NCBI GenBank assembly: GCA_964639665.1
Contig: CAZXEU010000042.1
Location: 1 to 7,420, forward strand
Source: CAZXEU01 sp964639665
GTDB taxonomy: Bacteria; Bacteroidota; Rhodothermia; Rhodothermales; Bin80
Reading direction: 5' to 3'
DNA: 7,420 nucleotides
Shown piece after piece: positions 1-6,013 of the stretch. The notes under the pieces are model-generated. The model made no database searches. It was not told the DNA's origin and saw nothing but the letters and a program-made list of their open reading frames with translations. The stretch's first letter is position 1. Each line of letters opens with the position of its first letter. Made by a program: the position numbers and the translations under genes.

Positions 1-1775
1 GATCCGCGGGCTTCGGAGAAGTGGCCTCTGAGGCGGCAGCGGTTCGCGTGCGCGAGGGGGGCGAGGTTGCGGATGTGAAGGACGTCAGCATCATTGGTAC
101 GTCCCGGAAGAACGTCGATGCTCGCGAGATCGTAACCGGGCAGCCCATGTTCGCGGCGGACCAGCACCGCGACGGCATGCTCGTCGCGATGACGGTCCAT
201 CCGCCGGCATTCGGCATGAAGCTGAAGTCCGTGGATGCATCGGCAGCCAGGGGCATGCCCGGCATTCGTGACGTCTTCACCATTAAGACGTTCGAGGACG
301 ACTACGCGAGAAACTTCTTCGATACGAACACCTTTCCTGAGCTGGTTGCCATTGTCGGTAACTCGACTTGGGAGGTGATGGCAGCAAGGAAGGCGCTGCA
401 AGCCGAGTGGGAGCCCATACCGGATACCATAGTGGAGATGGGCGGCTTCGGCAGGACGCAGTCCGTCACCATTCCCGCCGGACTGGAAAGCACGGCCGGC
501 CACATGGCGCAAATGGCGGAAATGGCCGCCGGGCCCGGCAACGTGGCGCGCAGGGACGGTGATCCGGAGGCCGCGTTCGAGCGCGCGGCGCGGGTGATCG
601 AGCGGACCTACACCGCTCCTTTCCTGGCCCACAACTCCATGGAGCCGATCAGTTGCATCGCCCACGTGACGGCAGACAAGGCGGAGCTGGCCGGACCCGT
701 GCAGGCCCCGGAACTGGTAGAGCAGACCCTTTCGGCACGGCTCGGATTGCCTTTGGACAGTATTGACATCCAGATGACCCGCATGGGGGGTGGTTTCGGG
801 CGGCGGGCCTACGGGCACTACATGGTGGAGGCGGCCCTCATCTCCCGGCGGGTGAACGCCCCGGTCAAGATGCTCTACACGCGGGAGGACGACATGACCT
901 TCGGCATTTACCGGCCGACGTATCATGCGACGTACCGGGCTGCGCTGGATGCCGATAGCAACCTGATTGCCTTCCACGTGAAAGCGGGAGGCATTCCCGA
1001 GAGTCCGCTCTTTGCCAATCGCTTCCCGGCAGGCGCCGTGGACAACTACCTGGCCGAGGAGTGGAGCATAGGCTCCAACATCACCATCGGGGCTTTTCGG
1101 GCGCCGCGGTCCAATTTCATTGCGGGAGTCGAACAGTCGTTCCTCGACGAAGTCGCGGAAGCCATGGGCAAGGATCCCATCGCATTCCGCCTGGAACTCC
1201 TGGAGCGGGCCCGGACCAATCCCGTAGGCGAGCGCAACGACTACGACGCCGCTCGCTACGCCGGAGTACTGGAGCTCGTACGGGAGAGATCCGGCTGGGG
1301 AACGGGCGCCCGGACGGACATTCACCGGGGTGTTTCCGCCTACTTCTGCCACAATACCTATGCGGCGCATGTTCTGGACATTGCCCTGGAGGCCGGAAGA
1401 CCCGTCGTGCAGCGCGTTTGCTGCGCCCTGGACTGCGGCATCGTCATAAATCCCGATGCGGCCACCAACATGGCGGAAGGCGCCATTGTGGACGGCATCG
1501 GCAATGCCATGTACGGCGCGATGACCTTCGAGGACGGCGTGCCGCAAAAGAGCAATTTTGACGCCTATCGCATGATTCGCCACAGCGAGGCGCCCAGGTC
1601 CATCGACGTACATTTTGTGGACAATGAAATAGATCCGACCGGTCTCGGCGAGCCGCCCTTCCCGCCCATTTTCGGTGCCCTTGCCAACGCCCTGTACAAG
1701 GCAACAGGCCGACGGCTTTATGACCAGCCGTTTGGCCCACAAATGGAAGCGATTGTCCGGGAGCCGACCGGGTAG
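1..1775 (+). CDS. Xanthine dehydrogenase family protein, molybdopterin-binding (IorB-like) subunit, 5' partial
   Basis: Large catalytic subunit of a molybdenum hydroxylase of the isoquinoline 1-oxidoreductase beta (IorB) type, which hydroxylates N-heterocycles or aldehydes and passes electrons to a small 2Fe-2S subunit. The frame is open to the left edge (it reads SAGFGEVASE before the GTG at 21), so the GTG is probably internal. Family members are about 700-750 residues, so roughly 150 N-terminal residues, including any Tat signal, are missing. Counting from the GTG: IIGTSRKNVDA opens the aldehyde oxidase a/b hammerhead-like domain (about 24-34); SMEPISC and VQAPELVEQ precede the molybdopterin signature GGGFGRR (256-262); GAFRAPRSN and SFLDEVAEAMGKDP follow. 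GLGEPPFPP near the C-terminus carries Glu544, matching the catalytic glutamate of the family. The substrate cannot be read from sequence. The partner 2Fe-2S gene would be expected upstream, outside the window. Family assignment is confident; the IorB subfamily is very likely. Confidence 0.93.
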   Translation, partial: SAGFGEVASEAAAVRVREGGEVADVKDVSIIGTSRKNVDAREIVTGQPMFAADQHRDGMLVAMTVHPPAFGMKLKSVDASAARGMPGIRDVFTIKTFEDDYARNFFDTNTFPELVAIVGNSTWEVMAARKALQAEWEPIPDTIVEMGGFGRTQSVTIPAGLESTAGHMAQMAEMAAGPGNVARRDGDPEAAFERAARVIERTYTAPFLAHNSMEPISCIAHVTADKAELAGPVQAPELVEQTLSARLGLPLDSIDIQMTRMGGGFGRRAYGHYMVEAALISRRVNAPVKMLYTREDDMTFGIYRPTYHATYRAALDADSNLIAFHVKAGGIPESPLFANRFPAGAVDNYLAEEWSIGSNITIGAFRAPRSNFIAGVEQSFLDEVAEAMGKDPIAFRLELLERARTNPVGERNDYDAARYAGVLELVRERSGWGTGARTDIHRGVSAYFCHNTYAAHVLDIALEAGRPVVQRVCCALDCGIVINPDAATNMAEGAIVDGIGNAMYGAMTFEDGVPQKSNFDAYRMIRHSEAPRSIDVHFVDNEIDPTGLGEPPFPPIFGALANALYKATGRRLYDQPFGPQMEAIVREPTG

Positions 1776-1800
1776 TTCAGCCTGAAACGATGCGCGGCCT

Positions 1801-1842
1801 GCGCGTCCGGGAAACCGTCGGCGCAGGGACGCGCCCGGTTTC
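1801..1842 (+). repeat. Two interleaved inverted repeats in the 97-nt spacer
   Basis: Arm GCGCGTCC (1801-1808) is exactly complementary to GGACGCGC (1827-1834). GAAACCG (1811-1817) is exactly complementary to CGGTTTC (1836-1842). The second pair starts inside the loop of the first and closes outside it, which is a pseudoknot-like order. The 1-nt link between the two 3' arms makes simultaneous formation strained, so the stems may be alternatives. It lies 26 nt after the stop of the molybdenum hydroxylase gene and 30 nt before the first possible ATG of the next gene. It could be a terminator, a leader structure or an operator. The spacer is GC-rich, so chance pairing is possible. Confidence 0.4.
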
Positions 1843-1872
1843 GAGTACCGGCGCATCACGCGCATTCCAATT

Positions 1873-3522
1873 ATGCCCCTACACCAGGACGTGAACCCCG
1901 ACTGTATGGAACGTCTTATGATAGGAGGCCCGGCTAAGCAGTGTCTCCGTATCATTCTCGGGGCGAGGGTCGGATGGGCCTGGATACTGGTGCTGGGCCT
2001 GGCGGCCGGGGCGATGCCTGCCACGCCGTCGGCGGCGCAGCAGATGCTCCGATTAGCCGACTACGCGCGGATGCCCGTAACCGCGCCGGGTGGAGGCGGC
2101 AACACCATGGACCAGCTCGCCCGCGTGAATTACATGCGGGACGAACCCGGCGCCGATCGCTTTTTCGTGAATGACCTGAACGGCCTATTGTACATCCTGG
2201 ACAAGCAGACCAGAGAATTTGCGCCCTACCTGAATTTCAACGGCAAGAATGGACAGCCCGGACTGTTTCGCCGTTTTATCTTCGAGCGCAATTTCGCGAC
2301 GGGCCTGACCAACGTCACATTCGATCCAGACTACGCCAACAACGGCGTTTTCTACACGCTGCACTTTGAGGAGCCGGCCCTTGGAGGTTCCGCGGCTCCG
2401 CGCCCCGAGGCTTTGGATGGTCTGGACTTGTCCGGCTATGACACGACGCCGCCGATTCCTCCGGCACCAGGCTACGAGGGTCCGATTCAGGCAGAGGTTG
2501 TCCTTGTCGAATGGACGGATACCAACACAGCCAACACCACGTTCGAAGGCACAGCCCGCGAGCTGATGCGCGTCGAGCACATCAATCGCATTCACCCGAT
2601 GGGTGAACTCAGCTTCAATCCGTACGCACAGCCCGGCGACAGCGATTGGCGGGTGATGTACATCGGAATCGGTGATTCCGCTACGGGCGATGCAGGTGAC
2701 GAAAGACGCCACTATCCGCAGCGCCTCGACTGCTTCTATGCGAAGATCCTGCGCATAATTCCGGACCTAAGCGAGCATGTCGCCACGAGTACCGTCAGCC
2801 CCAACGGGCGATATCGTATCCCGGGTGACAATCCCTTCGCCGATGTCGAGGGGGCGCGCGGAGAAATCTGGGTGAACGGCGTGCGCAATCCGCACAGGCT
2901 GGCGTGGCACCGCGAGGGCGACTCGCCGTACCTCTTCGCCTTCAACATCGGTTCAACGATGTGGGAGACCGTTATCATAGTCCGAAAGGGGCAGAATTAC
3001 GGCTACCCGGACCGCGAGGGCCCGGATGGACGCTCCGAGTTCAGCCGCCCGGAACCGCTGCCGGCAGACGATACGCTACCGTTGCGCGTCTTAGGCACCA
3101 CCGTGACCGGCACGATCACGCCGACCTATCCTGTCATCGCATACAAGACCCACGAGCTTGGGGATGCGATCGCCGGAGGATTCATCTATAGCGGAAGCAG
3201 CGTGCCGGCGCTGCAGGGAAAGCTCCTGTTTGGCGACATCACGACGGGCCGAATCTGGTATGCCGAGCTGTCCGACGTGTTTGCCGCCGATGACGGAGAT
3301 CCTGCAACCATGGCACCTATTCACGAAATCGAGTGGGATCTTCGCGCGCTCACGGAGGCGACCTATCAGGCGAGAGGCGGCGCTGGTGAGACTGTGCCCG
3401 GCCGCGGCGTGGTCTCGGGTCGCGGACGCGTCGACTTGCGCTTCGCCGAGGACGAAGAAGGCGAGGTTTACGTGCTTACCAAGCCCGACGGGATGATCCG
3501 GCGGATCGTCGCGGGCAGTTGA
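1873..3522 (+). CDS. Secreted PQQ-dependent sugar dehydrogenase (glucose/sorbosone dehydrogenase family)
   Basis: Six-bladed beta-propeller oxidoreductase of the soluble glucose/L-sorbosone dehydrogenase family, expected to oxidise a sugar or related alcohol with PQQ and Ca2+ in the periplasm. Counting from 1873, residues 35-55 form a hydrophobic signal core (WAWILVLGLAAGAM) ending near SAAQQ. Family motifs follow in order: PDYANNGVFYTLH (about 153-165), IHPMGEL with the likely catalytic-base histidine His241, GIGDS (265-269), KILRI (291-295), GVRNPHR with the likely PQQ-contacting Arg338, MWE (363-365), NYGYP (375-379), GGFIYSG then LLFGD (about 435-455), and a C-terminal strand ending IRRIVAGS. 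Length 549 is in the upper normal range. The start is uncertain: ATGs at 1873, 1906 and 1918 are in frame, none has a Shine-Dalgarno sequence, and the later two give a more usual signal length; the outermost is given. The true substrate is unknown, and many members are only annotated by fold. It may be cotranscribed with the upstream oxidoreductase gene. Confidence 0.9.
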   Translation: MPLHQDVNPDCMERLMIGGPAKQCLRIILGARVGWAWILVLGLAAGAMPATPSAAQQMLRLADYARMPVTAPGGGGNTMDQLARVNYMRDEPGADRFFVNDLNGLLYILDKQTREFAPYLNFNGKNGQPGLFRRFIFERNFATGLTNVTFDPDYANNGVFYTLHFEEPALGGSAAPRPEALDGLDLSGYDTTPPIPPAPGYEGPIQAEVVLVEWTDTNTANTTFEGTARELMRVEHINRIHPMGELSFNPYAQPGDSDWRVMYIGIGDSATGDAGDERRHYPQRLDCFYAKILRIIPDLSEHVATSTVSPNGRYRIPGDNPFADVEGARGEIWVNGVRNPHRLAWHREGDSPYLFAFNIGSTMWETVIIVRKGQNYGYPDREGPDGRSEFSRPEPLPADDTLPLRVLGTTVTGTITPTYPVIAYKTHELGDAIAGGFIYSGSSVPALQGKLLFGDITTGRIWYAELSDVFAADDGDPATMAPIHEIEWDLRALTEATYQARGGAGETVPGRGVVSGRGRVDLRFAEDEEGEVYVLTKPDGMIRRIVAGS

Positions 3523-3543
3523 CGCAATATCGCGGCGCGGATC

Positions 3544-3559
3544 CGGGCTGCGAAGCCCG
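3544..3559 (+). terminator. Hairpin after the PQQ dehydrogenase gene, possible terminator
   Basis: CGGGCT (3544-3549) pairs perfectly with AGCCCG (3554-3559) around a GCGA tetraloop of the stable GNRA class. It starts 22 nt after the stop codon, where a terminator would be expected. No U-run follows (ATAACTTGCAG), so it is not a canonical intrinsic terminator. It could instead act as a 3'-end stabilising stem. Confidence 0.35.
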
Positions 3560-4240
3560 ATAACTTGCAGCTCCGGGAATCCCAGGTACCCTCGACCAGC
3601 GCGATCAACGTATCTGTAGTGGCACGGCCGCCTGAAGTCTCCGGGGCTTTCTCTCGCCGAAGCCGCAAGATGGACAGTTTCCCGTAATCGGCCGGGCCGA
3701 GGATCTCACTGTCGCGTTGTTCGATCCGGCACAGGATTGTGGGTCGGTTGCCTACGCATAGCAAGGACGCATGGCACTCCGGCCCGCCCGGCAAGCGCTG
3801 TCCAACCGAACCCCGATTGAAAAAGAAGTGCAAGCCGTATCTCGCCTGACCTGCAATAATGGCCCGATATTCAGGTCGCGTCAGTCCCTGTTGCCGGGGT
3901 ACTCGAATTGCGGTCGGGCTTGCTTGAACGGTAGTCGCTTCAGCGCTGCCACCGGCGCGTGTGCGGGGTAGCATGGCTCCAACGCAGGCATTTACACGGC
4001 CAGGCTCGTTTCCGAGATTCCCATGCACCAGTGTGACGTCCGGCTTATAGTGTCATATACCACTCAGTGACCGTGAGCCAAACTTGCCGCGCGCTTCCCT
4101 GGCATAGAGCTAGTGTCGGCCTGGAGTGGGTCCCGGCTGGCCTGATCCGCGGGCGGATGCCACCTAGCGCTGCGCCTACGCATATTGGTGTACCATCGCT
4201 GTGGTCGGGGACTATGGACACAGGCGGCCTGGCTTGCAGG

Positions 4241-4402
4241 CTACGGTCTTCTTCCGGCTGATCCGGGGCGCGGGCCTGAAGCCTCTTCCGCGATATGTCC
4301 TCGGGCGATTCCCTTGATCTTCCGCAAGAGCAGGGCGGATGCGAATTTGTTCTTGGCCCGACAGTCGAGGCCGAGAAGCAGGTATAGCGCGCTCAGCGCC
4401 AT
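4241..4402 (-). CDS. Possible small ORF or gene remnant, 53 codons, unidentified
   Basis: A minus-strand ATG at 4402 opens a 53-codon frame to a TAG at 4241-4243. It begins MALSALYLLLGLDCRAKNKF and continues with LLLRKIKGIARGHIAEE. The first 40 codons have third bases about three-quarters G or C and a regular hydrophobic/basic pattern, which stands out against the surrounding spacer. The frame stays open about 20 codons upstream of the ATG to a TGA. No Shine-Dalgarno sequence was identified. It lies 87 nt downstream of the phosphodiesterase stop on the same strand. I recognise no family. It could be a small membrane-associated protein, the tail of a decayed gene, or chance. Confidence 0.2.
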   Translation of the reverse strand: MALSALYLLLGLDCRAKNKFASALLLRKIKGIARGHIAEEASGPRPGSAGRRP

Positions 4403-4488
4403 AGATCGGTACCGAGCGATTCGCGGGCTGCACAGGCCGCCCTTTGAGCCGCTTACGGCCCCGATGCGAGATCAGGCGGCAATCCGAA

Positions 4489-5394
4489 CTACTGGTCGGA
4501 AAGCGTCATCGCCAGATCCGGATAGTCCGTGATGAGACCGTCTACCCCCATCGCCATGAGCCGCCTCATGTCCGAGACCTCATTCACGGTCCAGGGGATG
4601 ACGCGCATTCCGAGGTTGTGCGCGGAGAGCACCAGGGACTTATCAACTATCTGGAAATTGGGCGAAAAAACCTGGGGAGTGAATCCCAGCTGGTTGAGCA
4701 CGGCCGGCAGATCCCTGTCTGAGCTCACAAGCACGGCTAGCTGCCAGGATGCGCCGATTCCGCGCACGGCCTGGAGCGTACGGAAATCAAACGACTGGAT
4801 GGTAGTTCGGTCCATGATACCCGTTTTGACCACTACATCGTGCACAAGCTGCGCGAAAACCGCCGGAGGCGGCGTATAGATGCCGTCCCATTCCTCGCGC
4901 GACTTGATTTCTATATTGTAGCGAAGCGGGTCCAACCCGCGCTCGGCCGCGTGGGACTCCACGGCATGGATCACGTCGGATAGTCGCGGCTTTACAGCGG
5001 CTTGCCCATTCTGACGCGGAAAGCCCGGATGCCCTCGCATGCCGCAGTCGAACCGGGCCACGGCTTCATAGGACATTCGGAAGATGTTGTAGCTCTCGCC
5101 GTCGGTTATGGCGCGGCCGTCCGGGTCGCTGCAGATCGCATCCAGCATCCAGGGCTCGTGCGAGACGACAACCGTAGAGTCACCTGCGACAACTACATCT
5201 ATCTCAAGCGTGGAGACGCCGAGGTCCACCGCGTGGAGGAAGCCGGCGGTGGAGTTCTCTGGCAAAAGGCCCCGGGCGCCTCTGTGCCCCTGGATGTCGA
5301 AGGTCTGTCCTGCGGCGACCTGGAATGCGAAGACCAAAATGGCGGGTATAGGCATGGAAAGCACGGGATTAAATCCAAAGCAACGCGGCGCCAT
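4489..5394 (-). CDS. Glycerophosphodiester phosphodiesterase, secreted (GDPD family)
   Basis: Hydrolyses glycerophosphodiesters, the deacylated phospholipids, to an alcohol and sn-glycerol-3-phosphate, using a divalent metal on a TIM barrel. From the ATG at 5394 the protein is 301 residues. Residues 12-30 form a signal-like hydrophobic stretch (AILVFAFQVAAGQ), suggesting export. Catalytic and metal residues are present: His37-Arg38 in GHRGARGLLPENS, Glu64 and Asp66 in LEIDVVV, the second catalytic His79 in VSHEPWM, and Glu162 with Lys164 in NIEIK. C-terminal barrel motifs PWTVNE (267-272) and GVDGLITDYPD (from 283) complete the fold. The frame is open upstream to 5568, but those 58 extra residues look unlike a signal or any domain, so the shorter start was preferred. 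A second candidate is ATG 5355. A GGAG abuts the 5394 ATG too closely to be a good ribosome site. It is downstream of glpD on the same strand, which supplies the next step of the pathway. Confidence 0.94.
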   Translation of the reverse strand: MAPRCFGFNPVLSMPIPAILVFAFQVAAGQTFDIQGHRGARGLLPENSTAGFLHAVDLGVSTLEIDVVVAGDSTVVVSHEPWMLDAICSDPDGRAITDGESYNIFRMSYEAVARFDCGMRGHPGFPRQNGQAAVKPRLSDVIHAVESHAAERGLDPLRYNIEIKSREEWDGIYTPPPAVFAQLVHDVVVKTGIMDRTTIQSFDFRTLQAVRGIGASWQLAVLVSSDRDLPAVLNQLGFTPQVFSPNFQIVDKSLVLSAHNLGMRVIPWTVNEVSDMRRLMAMGVDGLITDYPDLAMTLSDQ

Positions 5395-5501
5395 CTCCGA
5401 AGGATTCTGCACTTGTTCCGCAGTGCAGGACCCCTTCGCCCGAGTGTGCAAGGCGGTAGGGCCTGCGTCGGGGGATAACGCCACTGTGCCGTGCAAGATG
5501 C

Positions 5502-5513
5502 CGGTTGGAACCG
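5502..5513. repeat. Short inverted repeat upstream of the phosphodiesterase gene
   Basis: CGGTT-GG-AACCG is a 5-bp perfect dyad with a 2-nt centre, about 110 nt upstream of the preferred phosphodiesterase start. Its size and position would suit an operator half-site pair. A 5-bp dyad is also common by chance, and no second copy was seen near glpD. Confidence 0.15.
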
Positions 5514-5723
5514 TTTCTTGCAACGGCTGCACGTAAACGCATTTGCAGGAATCAGTCCAGTGGGACATTCGTGGCTCCGCGGCCTGGCTTGGGATGTAGC
5601 TGGCCTATTCGCCTACTGCATACACGATCGGATGCGGCCTCTATCGCCGCAAAGGATAGGAGTGCACGCAGGCCGAATTGTTGAGTAGCCTGGCTTCCGA
5701 TTGACCGTGCGCGGTATGGCTGA

Positions 5724-5742
5724 CGGGCGGAGCATCCGCCCG
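5724..5742. repeat. Perfect 8-bp hairpin downstream of glpD
   Basis: CGGGCGGA (5724-5731) pairs perfectly with TCCGCCCG (5735-5742) across a 3-nt loop. It lies 272 nt or more past the glpD stop and about 330 nt before the phosphodiesterase start, as read on the minus strand. No T-tract follows on either strand, so it is not a canonical intrinsic terminator. It could be a processing or stabilising stem or a repetitive palindromic element. No second full copy was seen in the window. Confidence 0.4.
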
Positions 5743-6013
5743 CCATTGTTGCCGGCCCTTGCGACCTGCGGCGCAAGCGAAACTATGCGACTGCCATCTC
5801 CGAGGAATTGCCTCGGCTGAGCGCATTCGTCGGCGCGCGACCCCGCACAGACGACAGGCATGCGGCTCCAGGTGCGATGACTGCACGCTGCGTAACTGGC
5901 CAGGTATCGCATCCTCCTGCGAGGGGCGGATACGGTGGCATGTGACTCGGAGATACGTCCTGCTTCTCAGAATACCAAACCGCCGCGGCCGGCAGCTCTG
6001 CGGCTTCTGCGAA

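Larger units (their letters stand above)
3523..4488. other. Long convergent spacer without a convincing gene
   Basis: 966 nt lie between the stop codons of the convergent PQQ dehydrogenase and phosphodiesterase genes. Open frames here, including a 186-codon minus-strand frame ending inside the upstream gene (3468-4028), show no recognisable domain, no ribosome site and amino-acid strings typical of random GC-rich DNA. No tRNA-like cloverleaf was found. The contents noted are a short hairpin at 3544-3559, an 11-bp direct repeat (3750-3760 and 4174-4184), and one short codon-like frame at 4241-4402, listed separately. It may be decayed coding DNA, or hold a small RNA that cannot be recognised by eye. 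Confidence 0.6.
5395..6013. other. Long spacer between glpD and the phosphodiesterase gene
   Basis: 619 nt on the glpD-to-phosphodiesterase path have no gene I can support. Overlapping frames on both strands (for example 5759-6526 plus, and 5552-5776 and 5613-5912 minus) are Arg/Ser/Cys-rich strings with no domain and mostly mirror neighbouring genes. The spacer holds a perfect 8-bp hairpin (5724-5742) and a short inverted repeat (5502-5513). Such a gap argues that the phosphodiesterase has its own promoter, presumably within the 200 or so nt above 5394. I could not pick a convincing -35/-10 pair or Bacteroidota-type promoter. Confidence 0.6.

Noticed and set aside
3717..3734. GTTCGATCC, resembling a tRNA T-loop
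   Set aside because: The flanking bases do not form a 5-bp T-arm, and no anticodon or acceptor stem is found at the right distance.
3468..4028. 186-codon minus-strand open frame overlapping the 3' end of the PQQ dehydrogenase gene
   Set aside because: The last third is antisense to a confident gene, the rest shows no domain, no ribosome site and erratic composition. Long open frames on the opposite strand are common in GC-rich DNA.
1..4154. GATCCGCGGGC at 1-11 and again at 4144-4154
   Set aside because: A single shared 11-mer with unrelated flanks, one copy inside a coding region; expected by chance at this GC content.
5002..5478. 158-codon plus-strand frame across the phosphodiesterase gene
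   Set aside because: It is antisense to a gene whose catalytic motifs are intact; no independent support.
5395..5568. N-terminal extension of the phosphodiesterase to an ATG at 5568
   Set aside because: The 58 added residues resemble neither a signal peptide nor any domain and would bury the hydrophobic segment; the ATG at 5394 puts that segment at the N-terminus.
5940..6013. GC-rich palindromic run after the glpD stop as a terminator
   Set aside because: Only a 4-bp stem forms with certainty (GCCG/CGGC) and the T-rich stretch after it is broken (GGTTTGGTATT); too weak to call.
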